Shown here piece after piece: positions 26,528-36,136 of a stretch of DNA of 64,000 nucleotides. Position numbers and translations under genes: made by a program. This DNA comes from Pseudomonas putida (GTDB taxonomy: Bacteria; Pseudomonadota; Gammaproteobacteria; Pseudomonadales; Pseudomonadaceae): assembly GCF_001976065.1 (NCBI RefSeq), contig NZ_MNAH01000004.1, forward strand, positions 498,519 to 562,518. The letters run 5' to 3'. The notes under the pieces were generated by a model. That model was not told the origin of the DNA and made no database searches. It saw only the letters and a list, made by a program, of their open reading frames with translations. The stretch's first letter is position 1. Every line of letters starts with the position of its first letter.

Positions 26528-27019
26528 TCAGGCGATGCGTGGGTCTGGATTTTCCAGGACGCTGTCTGTCTGCTCAGCACGGAAGGTTTTCAGCACCGCG
26601 TGGAACTGCGGGTGCTTGGCGCCCAGGATACTCGCCGACAGCAGGGCTGCGTTGATCGCACCGGCCTTGCCGATGGCCAGGGTGGCGACCGGAATGCCTG
26701 CTGGCATCTGTACGATCGAGAGCAGCGAATCGACGCCCGAGAGCATCGCCGACTGTACTGGCACGCCCAGCACCGGCAGGTGGGTCTTGGCTGCACACAT
26801 GCCAGGCAAGTGGGCTGCGCCACCGGCACCGGCGATGATCACCTCGATGCCACGCGACTCGGCTTCTTCAGCGTACTGGAACAGCAGGTCCGGGGTGCGG
26901 TGGGCAGAGACCACTTTCACCTCGTAGGGGATGCCGAGCTTTTCCAGCATATCGGCGGTGTGGCTAAGGGTGGACCAATCGGACTTGGAGCCCATGATCA
27001 CGCCAACCAATGCACTCAT
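26528..27019 (-). CDS. purE: 5-(carboxyamino)imidazole ribonucleotide mutase PurE
   Basis: A 163-residue class I PurE. The signature MGSKSDWSTLSHTADMLEKL, the catalytic His in VVSAHRTPDLL and the loop AGAGGAAHLPGMCAAKT are all present. It converts N5-CAIR to CAIR. It is the first gene of a purE-purK pair. Its 110-base leader contains a hairpin followed by a T run that looks like an attenuator. Confidence 0.96.
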   Translation of the reverse strand: MSALVGVIMGSKSDWSTLSHTADMLEKLGIPYEVKVVSAHRTPDLLFQYAEEAESRGIEVIIAGAGGAAHLPGMCAAKTHLPVLGVPVQSAMLSGVDSLLSIVQMPAGIPVATLAIGKAGAINAALLSASILGAKHPQFHAVLKTFRAEQTDSVLENPDPRIA

Positions 27020-27049
27020 CGTCGTGCCTCTTCTCTCTGGGCGCCCGCA

Positions 27050-27095
27050 GGCGCATCAAAAAACAACAAGCCACGCAAAATGCGTGGCTTGATTG
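27050..27095 (-). terminator. Terminator-like hairpin in the purE leader
   Basis: On the minus strand AAGCCACGCA pairs with TGCGTGGCTT (27069-27091) and is followed by GTTGTTTTTTG. A -10-like TATACT (27135-27140) lies upstream, with a CTGTTT -35-like element 17 bases before it. The hairpin therefore appears to sit inside the purE leader and not after a gene. It could also simply stop read-through from the LysR gene. Confidence 0.6.
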
Positions 27096-27244
27096 TACGA
27101 ATTATGGCCGGTCGTAACCGGCCGAAGGCCGCGCAGTATACCTTAATGAAGCAGATAAACAGCCCCCGAATCGACCATCTGTCATACGGCGCAAAGTCCC
27201 GGTTTTATTGACTCCCGGGTCAATGGAATACAGCACAAATCTCC

Positions 27245-27334
27245 TGTGGGAGCGGGCTTGCTCGCGAAAGCGATGGGTCAGTCAACATCAATGCTGCCTG
27301 ACATACCGCATTCGCGAGCAAGCCCGCTCCCACA
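27245..27334. repeat. Inverted REP pair (BIME)
   Basis: TGTGGGAGCGGGCTTGCTCG and its complement flank a spacer of about 40 bases, just downstream of the LysR gene. Confidence 0.92.
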
Positions 27335-27351
27335 TTTGAGTTTCCGCGGTC

Positions 27352-28260
27352 TCAGGTACTTTGGGCGGCGCCGCCTTCCAGCTTGCGCCACAGCAACCGC
27401 ACATTCGCCTTGCGCACCAGCGCGCAGCGATACAGACGAATTTCCAGCGGCACATGCCATTGCGGGCCACCGCACACCACCAGTTCACCGCGCGCCAACT
27501 CGGCGCGCACGCTCAGTTGCGGTACCCAGGCAATCCCCAGCCCTTCCAGCGCCATGCTCTTGAGGCTATCGGCCATGGCGGTTTCATACACAGTGGTAAA
27601 GCGCAGCGCGCGCTGGCGCAGCAAGCCATTGACCGAACGCCCCAGGAATGCTCCCGCGCTGTAGGCCAGCAACGGCACGCTGGCCTCGCCTTCCAGATCG
27701 AACAGCGGCTTGCCCTGCTCATCCGCCGCGCACACCGGGAGCATTTCGGTGTGCCCAAGGTGCAAGGAAGGAAAGATCTCCGGGTCCATCTGCATGGCGG
27801 CATCCGGGTCGTAGAACGCCAGCATCAGGTCGCATCCGCCTTCACGCAGGGCGTGCACGGCGTCGCCGACGTTGGTTGCCACCAATCGTGTAGCGATGTT
27901 CAAGCCTTCATTGCGCAGCTGGGCGATCCAGCGCGGGAAAAAACCCAATGCCAGTGAGTGCGCCGCCGCGACTTGCATCACTTCGCCCTGCCCGCCTTCC
28001 AGATGATGCAGATGACGCAGCACTTCACCCAGCTGCTCGACCACGGTGCGCGCAGTGACCAGGAATAACTGGCCCGCCGCGGTCAGCTCAACCGGCGTGC
28101 GCGAGCGATTGACCAGGGTCAATCCCAACGCGGCTTCGAGGCTGCGGATACGACGGCTAAAGGCCGGTTGCGTCACAAAGCGGCGTTCGGCCGCCTGGGA
28201 GAAACTGCGGGTGGCGGCCAGGGCACTGAAGTCTTCCAGCCATTTACTTTCCAGATTCAT
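27352..28260 (-). CDS. LysR-family regulator divergent from aspA
   Basis: A 302-residue LysR-type regulator. The N-terminal winged helix (residues 1-60) reads MNLESKWLEDFSALAATRSF, then RFVTQPAFSRRIRSLEAALG. The effector domain follows from about residue 90. ATG 28260 has GGAGG five bases upstream. It is transcribed away from aspA across about 180 bases, the usual LysR arrangement, so it probably controls aspA and itself in response to an amino acid or dicarboxylate. Confidence 0.9.
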   Translation of the reverse strand: MNLESKWLEDFSALAATRSFSQAAERRFVTQPAFSRRIRSLEAALGLTLVNRSRTPVELTAAGQLFLVTARTVVEQLGEVLRHLHHLEGGQGEVMQVAAAHSLALGFFPRWIAQLRNEGLNIATRLVATNVGDAVHALREGGCDLMLAFYDPDAAMQMDPEIFPSLHLGHTEMLPVCAADEQGKPLFDLEGEASVPLLAYSAGAFLGRSVNGLLRQRALRFTTVYETAMADSLKSMALEGLGIAWVPQLSVRAELARGELVVCGGPQWHVPLEIRLYRCALVRKANVRLLWRKLEGGAAQST

Positions 28261-28440
28261 CACGTCCTCCCGGACACGCACCAATTTAGGTCACACGCTC
28301 GCCGTCAACACGGCGTCACATTGGCATTATGCCGAATATGCATAGGCCAGTGTTTAACAGCATTGGCCCAAAATCCTCCACAAGCCTAGCATTTGCAGTG
28401 TTCCGGCACAGCCCGGGTCCATATTGAGATGATTTCTATC

Positions 28441-29865
28441 ATGTCCTCCGCTGCATCATTCCGCACAGAAAAAGACCTGCTTGGCGTACTCGAAGTACCG
28501 GCTCAAGCGTATTACGGCATCCAGACCCTGCGAGCGGTGAACAATTTCCGTCTCTCCGGCGTTCCGATTTCGCATTACCCGAAGCTGGTTGTCGGCCTGG
28601 CCATGGTCAAGCAAGCTGCCGCTGACGCCAACCGCGAGCTGGGTCACCTCAGTGAAGCCAAGCACGCTGCCATCAGCGAAGCCTGTGCCCGTCTGATCCG
28701 CGGCGATTTCCACGAAGAATTCGTGGTGGACATGATTCAAGGCGGCGCTGGCACTTCAACCAACATGAATGCCAACGAAGTCATCGCCAACATCGCGCTG
28801 GAGGCCATGGGCCACCAGAAGGGCGAATACCAGTACCTGCACCCGAACAATGACGTGAACATGGCGCAGTCGACCAACGACGCCTACCCGACGGCGATTC
28901 GCCTGGGTCTGCTGCTGGGTCACGACGCACTACTGGCCAGCCTCGACAGCCTGATCCAGTCGTTCGCCGCCAAGGGTGAAGAATTCAGCCACGTCCTGAA
29001 AATGGGTCGTACCCAGCTGCAGGATGCCGTGCCGATGACTCTCGGCCAGGAATTCCGCGCTTTCGCCACTACCCTGGGCGAAGACCTGGCGCGCCTGAAA
29101 ACGTTGGCACCCGAGCTGCTGACCGAAGTGAACCTGGGCGGCACCGCCATCGGCACCGGCATCAACGCCGACCCGCGTTACCAGCACCTGGCCGTTCAGC
29201 GCCTGGCCACCATCAGCGGTCACCCGCTGGTACCGGCCGCCGACCTGATCGAAGCCACTTCCGACATGGGCGCCTTCGTGCTGTTCTCCGGCATGCTCAA
29301 GCGCACCGCGGTCAAGCTGTCGAAGATCTGCAACGACCTGCGCCTGCTGTCCAGCGGCCCACGCACCGGCATCAACGAAATCAACCTGCCAGCGCGTCAG
29401 CCAGGCAGCTCGATCATGCCAGGCAAGGTCAACCCGGTTATTCCGGAAGCCGTGAACCAGGTTGCATTCCAGATCATCGGCAACGACTTGGCGCTGACCA
29501 TCGCGGCCGAAGGCGGCCAGTTGCAACTGAACGTGATGGAACCGCTGATCGCCTTCAAGATCTTCGACTCGATCCGCCTGCTGCAACGCGCCATGGACAT
29601 GCTGCGCGAGCATTGCATCACCGGCATCACCGCCAACGAAGAACGCTGCCGTGAACTGGTCGAGCATTCGATCGGCCTGGTTACCGCGCTGAACCCGTAC
29701 ATCGGCTATGAAAACGCCACCCGTATCGCCCGCATCGCCCTCGAAAGCGGCCGCGGCGTGCTGGAACTGGTGCGCGAAGAAGGTCTGCTCGACGACGCCA
29801 TGCTGGCCGACATCCTGCGCCCGGAAAACATGATTGCCCCGCGCCTGGTCCCGCTTAAAGCCTGA
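28441..29865 (+). CDS. aspA: Aspartate ammonia-lyase
   Basis: A 474-residue enzyme of the fumarase/aspartase family that converts aspartate to fumarate and ammonia. The markers are the N-terminal YYGIQTLRAVNNF, GGAGTSTNMNANEVIAN, STNDAYPTAIRLG and the family signature GSSIMPGKVNPVIPEAVNQV with the catalytic Ser in the flexible loop. ATG 28441 fits other Pseudomonas AspA starts; ATG 28429 is in frame. It is followed by an AGCS symporter and an asparaginase, a grouping that suggests asparagine and aspartate use. Confidence 0.96.
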   Translation: MSSAASFRTEKDLLGVLEVPAQAYYGIQTLRAVNNFRLSGVPISHYPKLVVGLAMVKQAAADANRELGHLSEAKHAAISEACARLIRGDFHEEFVVDMIQGGAGTSTNMNANEVIANIALEAMGHQKGEYQYLHPNNDVNMAQSTNDAYPTAIRLGLLLGHDALLASLDSLIQSFAAKGEEFSHVLKMGRTQLQDAVPMTLGQEFRAFATTLGEDLARLKTLAPELLTEVNLGGTAIGTGINADPRYQHLAVQRLATISGHPLVPAADLIEATSDMGAFVLFSGMLKRTAVKLSKICNDLRLLSSGPRTGINEINLPARQPGSSIMPGKVNPVIPEAVNQVAFQIIGNDLALTIAAEGGQLQLNVMEPLIAFKIFDSIRLLQRAMDMLREHCITGITANEERCRELVEHSIGLVTALNPYIGYENATRIARIALESGRGVLELVREEGLLDDAMLADILRPENMIAPRLVPLKA

Positions 29866-29928
29866 CCCGACGCGTTACCTGTAGCACCGCTCACCAGGTC
29901 GAGGGACTAGACACCTCTCACCTTTTGA

Positions 29929-29963
29929 GGGCTTGGAGATCAATCTCCAGGCCCTTTTTTTTA
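29929..29963 (+). terminator. Terminator after aspA
   Basis: GGGCTTGGAGA pairs with TCTCCAGGCCC (11 base pairs, one G-T), with a TCAA loop, followed by eight T. Confidence 0.92.
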
Positions 29964-29987
29964 CTCTGAACTTGTGGTGCTTTTGCT

Positions 29988-30069
29988 GGCCTCTTCGCTG
30001 GCAAGCCCGCTACTGCAAGGACAGGGTGAACACCAACCACCTGTAGGCTGGCTTGCCAGCGAAGAGGCC
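29988..30069. repeat. Inverted REP pair
   Basis: GGCCTCTTCGCTGGCAAGC at 29988 is the exact complement of the arm ending at 30069. The spacer is about 44 bases. Confidence 0.9.
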
Positions 30070-30340
30070 CTCAAGCTCCCGGAAATCCCCTTCGTTTTAC
30101 CGCATGCACCACAACCGTGCAGACGGACGGCACTCTCATCGGTATAGTGCCGCCCCTCTTCGCGTGAGCGGTCGTCGGTAGCGAGACCACAACCCATGCG
30201 AAACCCGAACTAATAACAAACCCGCGATATGAAACCGGGACGAACATCGATCCACCTGTTGTGCCGCGCGCCCGCTGGTGTAACTCGATGTGTCTGTCCG
30301 GCCAGCATCTGCCCACACAAAAAACAGCGAGGAATAATCC

Positions 30341-31792
30341 ATGCTCGAAGTCATCAACGACTTCCTCTCAGGGAAAGTACTGATCGTGCTCATTGTCGGG
30401 CTCGGTAGCTACTTCACGATCCGCTCGCGTTTCGTTCAATTGCGTCACTTCTTCCACATGTTCGCGGTGTTCCGTGACAGCCTCAAGAGCAGCGCCGGCC
30501 AACTCAGTTCGTTCCAGGCCCTGATGCTCAGCCTTGCCGGGCGTGTCGGTGCAGGCAACATCGCCGGTGTCGGTATCGCCGTGACACTTGGCGGGCCCGG
30601 TGCCGTGTTCTGGATGTGGGTCACCGCACTGGTCGGCATGTCGAGCAGCTTCTTCGAATGCTCCCTCGGCCAGCTCTACAAGCGCTGCGACAGCGAAGGC
30701 CAGTTCCGTGGCGGCCCTTCCTATTACATCCAGCACGGCCTGCAAAAGCGCTGGCTGGGGATGATCATGGCATTTCTGCTGCTGATCACCTTCGGCTTCG
30801 CCTTCAACGGCCTGCAATCCCATGCCGTGACCCACTCGCTGAACAACGCTTTCGGCCTCGACACCACCTGGACCGGTCTTGGCCTGGCCGTCCTGCTGGG
30901 CCTGGTGTTCATCGGCGGGATCAAGCGCATTGCCAAGGTCGCTGACCTGCTGGTGCCGGTGAAAACCCTGGTGTACATCGGCGTGACCATCTACGTGATC
31001 GTGCTGCAGTTCGATCAGGTGCCGGGCATGTTGATGACCATCGTCAAGAGCGCTTTCGGTCTCGACCAGGCCTTTGGCGGCCTGATCGGCAGCGCGATTA
31101 TCATGGGCGTGAAGCGTGGCGTGTTCGCCAACGAAGCGGGCCTGGGCAGCGCACCGAACGTGGCTGCGGTGGCCTCGGTCGAGCACCCTGTGGCACAAGG
31201 CGTGGTCCAGGCGTTCAGCGTGTTCCTCGACACCTTCGTGATCTGCACTTGCACGGCCTTGCTGATCCTGCTCTCGGGCTTCTACACCCCGGGGTTCGAA
31301 GGCGACGGCATTGCCCTGACCCAGAACTCCCTGGCCGCCGTGGTCGGTGACTGGGGCCGGATGTTCATTTCCGTGGCGCTGGCCTTGTTCGTATTCACCT
31401 CGATCCTCTACAACTACTATCTGGGCGAGAGTAACCTGCGCTTTTTGATCGGTGAAAACCGCAAGGCGCTGATGGGCTACCGTGCGCTGGTGCTCGTGCT
31501 GATTTTCTGGGGTGCCATCGAAAACCTCGGGACCGTGTTTGCCTTTGCCGACATCACCATGACGATGCTCGCGTTCGTCAACCTGATCGCGCTGTTCCTG
31601 CTGTTCAAGGTCGGCATGCGCATCCTGCGTGACTACGATGACCAACGCGCGGCCGGGATCAAGACGCCGGTGTTCGATTCGAGCAAGTTCCCTGATCTGG
31701 ACCTGGATCGCCAAGCCTGGCCAGCCAATCCGCCAGCCGCCATGACCAAGGCTCAAACCGAGCCGCAAGGCGTGCCCGCAGCGCAACGCTGA
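30341..31792 (+). CDS. Alanine/glycine:cation symporter (AGCS family)
   Basis: A 483-residue sodium or proton amino-acid symporter with about 11 helices. The family signature LAGRVGAGNIAGVGIAVTLGG and GGPGAVFWMWVTALVGM are at residues 65-100, and KRGVFANEAGLGSAPN is near residue 255. AGCS proteins take up alanine or glycine. GAGGAAT lies upstream of the ATG. The neighbours (aspA, asparaginase) suggest an amino-acid uptake and breakdown group, though specificity cannot be read from the sequence. Confidence 0.92.
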   Translation: MLEVINDFLSGKVLIVLIVGLGSYFTIRSRFVQLRHFFHMFAVFRDSLKSSAGQLSSFQALMLSLAGRVGAGNIAGVGIAVTLGGPGAVFWMWVTALVGMSSSFFECSLGQLYKRCDSEGQFRGGPSYYIQHGLQKRWLGMIMAFLLLITFGFAFNGLQSHAVTHSLNNAFGLDTTWTGLGLAVLLGLVFIGGIKRIAKVADLLVPVKTLVYIGVTIYVIVLQFDQVPGMLMTIVKSAFGLDQAFGGLIGSAIIMGVKRGVFANEAGLGSAPNVAAVASVEHPVAQGVVQAFSVFLDTFVICTCTALLILLSGFYTPGFEGDGIALTQNSLAAVVGDWGRMFISVALALFVFTSILYNYYLGESNLRFLIGENRKALMGYRALVLVLIFWGAIENLGTVFAFADITMTMLAFVNLIALFLLFKVGMRILRDYDDQRAAGIKTPVFDSSKFPDLDLDRQAWPANPPAAMTKAQTEPQGVPAAQR

Positions 31793-31814
31793 TCGGTTAA
31801 AGTGCAAAATCCCT

Positions 31815-31904
31815 TGTAGGAGCGAGCTTGCTGGCGAATGCGGACTGACATTCGATACGGATGTCGACTGACACACCGCCATCGCGAGCAAGCGCGCTCC
31901 CACA
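31815..31904. repeat. Inverted REP pair (diverged arms)
   Basis: TTGTAGGAGCGAGCTTGCTG faces ATCGCGAGCAAGCGCGCTCC. The arms match less well than in the other copies. It lies just before the asparaginase gene. Confidence 0.85.
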
Positions 31905-31930
31905 GGACGTCATTGTTCTCGGAGCCCTCC

Positions 31931-32935
31931 ATGAATTCCTCGACCTACCCTGCCGCCCAGCACGTCATGGTGCTCTACACCGGCGGCACCATCGGCATGC
32001 AAGCCAGTGCCAACGGCCTGGCGCCGGCATCCGGTTTCGAAGCGCGCATGCGCGAGTACCTGAACAGCCAGCCTGATCTCGTGGTACCGCAATGGCGCTT
32101 TCGCGAAATGTCGCCGCTGATCGACAGCGCCAACATGACTCCGGCGTATTGGCAGCAATTGCGTGAAGCGGTGGTCGACGCCGTGGACGTGCAAGGTTGC
32201 GACAGCGTGCTGATCCTGCACGGCACCGACACCCTCGCCTACAGCGCCGCCGCCATGAGTTTTCAATTGCTCGGCCTGCACGCTCGCGTGTGCTTCACTG
32301 GCTCGATGCTGCCGGCCGGCGTGACCGACAGCGATGCCTGGGAAAACCTCGGCGGCGCGCTGGTGGCTTTGGGCCAAGGCCTGGCGCCAGGCGTGCACCT
32401 GTACTTCCATGGCGAAGTGCTGGACCCGACCCGTTGCGCCAAAGTGCGCAGTTTCGGCCGGCATCCGTTCAAGCGCCTGGAACGTCAGGGTGGTGGTGCG
32501 AAAGCAACCTCGCTGCCAGCGCAACTGAACTACAAGCAGAACAAAGTACTGGCGAAAGTCGCTGTGTTGCCGTTGTTCCCCGGCATCAGCGCCGAGTTGT
32601 TGGACGGAGTGGTCGACAGCGGTATTCAAGGCCTGGTGCTGGAGTGCTACGGCAGCGGTACCGGTCCGAGCGACAACCCGATGTTCCTCGTCAGCCTGGA
32701 ACGGGCGCGGGAAAAAGGTGTTGTGTTGGTTGCGGTCACGCAGTGCCACGAAGGCGGTGTCGAGCTGGACGTGTACGAGGCCGGCAGTCGCTTGCGGGGC
32801 GTGGGCGTGTTGTCCGGCGGCGGCATGACCCGTGAGGCGGCTTTCGGCAAGTTGCATGCACTGCTGGGTGCGGGGCTTGAGACAGCTGAGGTTCGGCGGC
32901 TGCTTGAACTGGACCTTTGTGGAGAGCTGGCCTAA
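31931..32935 (+). CDS. ansA: L-asparaginase
   Basis: A 334-residue asparaginase that hydrolyses asparagine to aspartate and ammonia. Both catalytic threonine motifs are visible: YTGGTIGM at residues 16-23 and HGTDT near residue 98 with its Lys partner region. There is no signal peptide, and the length fits the cytoplasmic (type I) enzyme. GGAGCC lies upstream of the ATG. Its product aspartate is the substrate of AspA, encoded 2 kb upstream. Confidence 0.9.
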   Translation: MNSSTYPAAQHVMVLYTGGTIGMQASANGLAPASGFEARMREYLNSQPDLVVPQWRFREMSPLIDSANMTPAYWQQLREAVVDAVDVQGCDSVLILHGTDTLAYSAAAMSFQLLGLHARVCFTGSMLPAGVTDSDAWENLGGALVALGQGLAPGVHLYFHGEVLDPTRCAKVRSFGRHPFKRLERQGGGAKATSLPAQLNYKQNKVLAKVAVLPLFPGISAELLDGVVDSGIQGLVLECYGSGTGPSDNPMFLVSLERAREKGVVLVAVTQCHEGGVELDVYEAGSRLRGVGVLSGGGMTREAAFGKLHALLGAGLETAEVRRLLELDLCGELA

Positions 32936-33008
32936 CCCGCCAGCCGGCGCTTCATAGCGTCATGGTCTTCCGCCAGGCACGCCAAGGGCCTGGCGAGAAA
33001 CCTCTTCG

Positions 33009-35879
33009 TCAACTTGCGACCTGGGCTTGCAGCAGGCCCGCCAATACCTCGGCCTCAACCGGCCGGCTGATTAGATAGCCCTGCACTTCATCACAGCGTT
33101 CAGTTTTCAAAAACTCCAGCTGCTCTGGCCGCTCCACGCCTTCAGCCACCACTTTCAGTTTCAAGCCGTGCGCCATGGCAATGATCGCCCGGGTGATCGC
33201 CGCGTCGGGTGTGCCCTCTCCCAGGCCGCGAATAAACGCCTGATCGATCTTCACGTAATCCACCGGGATGCGCTTGAGGTAGCTCAGGGACGAATAGCCG
33301 GTGCCGAAATCGTCGATCGCCAGCTTGACCCCCAAATCACGCAGTTGCCGGAACGTGGCGATAATGTGCTCGACGCTGTCGAGCAATTGGCTTTCAGTCA
33401 GTTCCAGCTCCAGGTATTGCGGCGCCAGTCCGGTTTCTTCCAGGACCTGGCGCACCAGGCTGACCAACTTGCCTTGGCGCAATTGATGCACCGACAGATT
33501 GACCGACACCCGAATCGCCTCCAACCCCAGACGCTGCCATTCGCAGGCTTGCCAGCAGGCCTGGCGCAGGACGAACTCGCCGATCGGGCCGATCAGCCCG
33601 GTCTCCTCCGCCAGACCGATGAAATCTCCCGGTGGCACACGCCCCATGGTCGGGTGGTCCCAGCGCACCAAGGCCTCGGCGGCATTGAGCTTGCCCGTGG
33701 CGAGGCACAGTTTCGGTTGGTAAAACACCTTCAGCTGCTTGTCTTCGACCGCTTTACGCAGATGATTTTCCAGCTGCAAGCGCTCCAGGGTGCTGGTTTG
33801 CAAGCTATCGGTGTAGAACTGGAAATTGTTACCGCCCAAATGCTTGGCGTGCTGCATGGCCATGTTCGCCTGATTGACCAATGCGGAGATTTCCCGGGCG
33901 TTGTCCGGCAACAGGCTGATGCCCATGGAGGCACTGACCACCAGTTCATGACCCTCGACGGTCACCGGCAAGCGCAATTTGGCCGCCAGGCGCGTCGCCA
34001 CCCGCGCCAGGCTGGAGAGGTTGCCGTAGGCATTGAACAGCACGGCGAACTCATCGCCGGACAAGCGCGCGATGGTGTCTGCCTCAGGTAATGCATTGAC
34101 CAGGCGCCGGGCCATTTTCCGCAACAGCTGATCGGCCACTTCGTGGCCCAGGCTGTCGTTGAGCTGCTTGAAGCGATCCAGATTGATATGCAGCAGCGCC
34201 AGGCTGCGATAACCGCCCTGACGCACCCGCTGATGCGCCTCGCCAAGCCGTTCGCGGAACATCGAGCGATTGGCCAGGCCCGTGAGTTCGTCGTGATGGG
34301 TCAGGTAGCGCATGCGCTCTTCGGATTCTCGCCGGGCCGAGAGATCCGAGAAAAAACCGACTATATGACTGACATTTCCCCGGAGATCGCGTACTGCATT
34401 CAATTGCAGCCATTGCGGATACATCTCGCCGTTCTTGCGGGTTTCCACCAGCTCACCCTGCCAGCTGCCATGCTGTTCGAGCGCTTGATGGATCGCACCG
34501 TAATGCCGGCGCGCGTCGCGGCTGCAGGGCAACTCCACCACGTTGCGCCCGAGCATCTCCTCGATTTCGTAGCCAGTGACCCGGCTGAAAGCTTGATTGA
34601 CCGCAATCAAGGCATAACCCGGATCGAAAATCACGATCCCTTCGCTGGCGGCCTCGAAAACAGTCGCGGCCAACTGCCGTTGTTCCTCCTGGGCCTTGCT
34701 GGCACTGATATCGCGCCGCGTACCTACCATGCGAATCACCCGGCCGTTGTCGGCGCGTTCGACCGCCCGCCCGCGGTCCTCGATCCACACCCAGTGGCCA
34801 TTACCATGCCGCACGCGGTACTCGATCTGGTAATCCTCGGTGCGGCCCTTCAAATGCTCAACCAACGCCCTTTTCAGTGCAGGCAGATCGTCGGGGTGCA
34901 GGCGGGGTTTAAGGTGGCGCAAGATGGCGGTCACCTGCTCCGGCTCCAGGCCAAACAGTTCCTGGATCTGCGTGTGATGGACTTCGTCGGTTTGCAGGTT
35001 CCAGTCCCACAGTCCCAGTTCGCTGGCCTTCAATGCCAGCGCCAGGCGCGCCTCGCTCTTGCTCAGCGCCTGGTTGGCCGCGTCCAGTTCCAGGCTGCGC
35101 TGGGCGACACGACTTTCCAGGTCGACCTGGATTTCACGCAATTCGTCTTCGGCACGCCGACGCTGATCGATTTCCCGGGTCAGCTCCTGATTGAGCTGGT
35201 CGCTGCAGTTCTGCACTTGCTGCAGATGTTCGATCAGCGCCTGATTCTGAAAGCGTCGCAGCAGGCCGCGATCGATCAGTCGATTCACTTGCCAGGCGAC
35301 CACACTCAAAGCGCCCAGCAAAATCAGGCCGAACCAGCCCCAACCGTGCCCCTGCTCTTCCCCACCCCAGAACATATAGGCAATGGCCGGCAGCAGGCAG
35401 GGCAAGGTGAAAGACAGGAACGCCGGCAAACTCACTGCGTAGGCCACACTGGCCGAAAGCGCCGCGGCACCGATCAGGCCGAAGACCCACGCTTGTTGAA
35501 TGAAGTTATCGGCGGGAACCAAGGCAATACCGGCACCGGCCAGGGTCAGGCCAGTGAGCCCCGAGCCCAGTAGAAACATGCGCCGCCAGATCGGATGCGC
35601 CTGGCGGTTGGGAATCGCCGAATCGAAGGCCGCCACCTGGATCACTCGCAATGCCACCAGCGACAGCAACCACACCAGCCAGACACTGACCAGGAAGTAA
35701 CGCTGCGGACTCCAGAGCAAACCGGCGCACACCAGGCCATTGATCAACATGAACAGCGTGGGCAACAAGGAACCTTGATACAACAGACGCGTGCGCTCGA
35801 CCGCCATTTCCATGGCGTATCGTTTACGAATAACCCGGGGTTCCACGGAAGGGCCCGACAGGTCGAAGCTGAGGGTCAT
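33009..35879 (-). CDS. Membrane PAS-GGDEF-EAL cyclic-di-GMP protein
   Basis: A 956-residue protein. Five or six N-terminal helices (about 30-200), a coiled coil (about 215-285), two PAS domains (LGLWDWNLQTDEVHHTQIQ and GIVIFDPGYALIAVNQAF), a GGDEF domain with RLSGDEFAVL, and a C-terminal EAL domain. The cyclase motif reads SGDEF and the RxxD inhibition site is absent. The EAL domain keeps AEALVRW, VNLS, ELTES, DDFGTGYSS, VKID and AEGVE, so phosphodiesterase activity is likely and cyclase activity uncertain. ATG 35879 is chosen for MTLSFDLSG. It is divergent from uvrD. Confidence 0.93.
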   Translation of the reverse strand: MTLSFDLSGPSVEPRVIRKRYAMEMAVERTRLLYQGSLLPTLFMLINGLVCAGLLWSPQRYFLVSVWLVWLLSLVALRVIQVAAFDSAIPNRQAHPIWRRMFLLGSGLTGLTLAGAGIALVPADNFIQQAWVFGLIGAAALSASVAYAVSLPAFLSFTLPCLLPAIAYMFWGGEEQGHGWGWFGLILLGALSVVAWQVNRLIDRGLLRRFQNQALIEHLQQVQNCSDQLNQELTREIDQRRRAEDELREIQVDLESRVAQRSLELDAANQALSKSEARLALALKASELGLWDWNLQTDEVHHTQIQELFGLEPEQVTAILRHLKPRLHPDDLPALKRALVEHLKGRTEDYQIEYRVRHGNGHWVWIEDRGRAVERADNGRVIRMVGTRRDISASKAQEEQRQLAATVFEAASEGIVIFDPGYALIAVNQAFSRVTGYEIEEMLGRNVVELPCSRDARRHYGAIHQALEQHGSWQGELVETRKNGEMYPQWLQLNAVRDLRGNVSHIVGFFSDLSARRESEERMRYLTHHDELTGLANRSMFRERLGEAHQRVRQGGYRSLALLHINLDRFKQLNDSLGHEVADQLLRKMARRLVNALPEADTIARLSGDEFAVLFNAYGNLSSLARVATRLAAKLRLPVTVEGHELVVSASMGISLLPDNAREISALVNQANMAMQHAKHLGGNNFQFYTDSLQTSTLERLQLENHLRKAVEDKQLKVFYQPKLCLATGKLNAAEALVRWDHPTMGRVPPGDFIGLAEETGLIGPIGEFVLRQACWQACEWQRLGLEAIRVSVNLSVHQLRQGKLVSLVRQVLEETGLAPQYLELELTESQLLDSVEHIIATFRQLRDLGVKLAIDDFGTGYSSLSYLKRIPVDYVKIDQAFIRGLGEGTPDAAITRAIIAMAHGLKLKVVAEGVERPEQLEFLKTERCDEVQGYLISRPVEAEVLAGLLQAQVAS

Positions 35880-36136
35880 AGGCAGTGTTCTTGTTCTTAT
35901 AATGATGAGCATGAGCCCGAAACGTCGACGGAGCATACACAACGCAAAGCGTGGACCAAACCGCTACCGATCAAAAAACAGACAAAATTTGCCCGCCGCC
36001 AGGCATGGCAGGATGCCTTCAGACAGGGCCGGACAACGCTTGCAGCCGATGACTGACCGGTCGTCCATGGGTAACTTTCATCGGCTAAAGCAAAGCGGGG
36101 TTTGCCCGGGGTGACGCAGCCCCCTAGAATGCCCCG

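Larger units (their letters stand above)
29866..30340. other. Intergenic region: aspA terminator, REP pair, symporter leader
   Basis: The 475 bases hold the aspA terminator, then an inverted REP pair, then a leader of about 270 bases before the AGCS symporter. I looked for a glycine riboswitch in this leader, because AGCS genes often carry one, and did not find its conserved core. No gene is apparent. Confidence 0.6.

Noticed and set aside
30070..30340. Possible glycine riboswitch before the AGCS symporter
   Set aside because: The conserved glycine-aptamer core was not found on reading the leader; only a plain ribosome-binding site is clear.
30368..31903. A 511-codon open frame opposite the AGCS symporter
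   Set aside because: His- and Gln-rich shadow of a clear transporter gene, with no ribosome-binding site or motifs.
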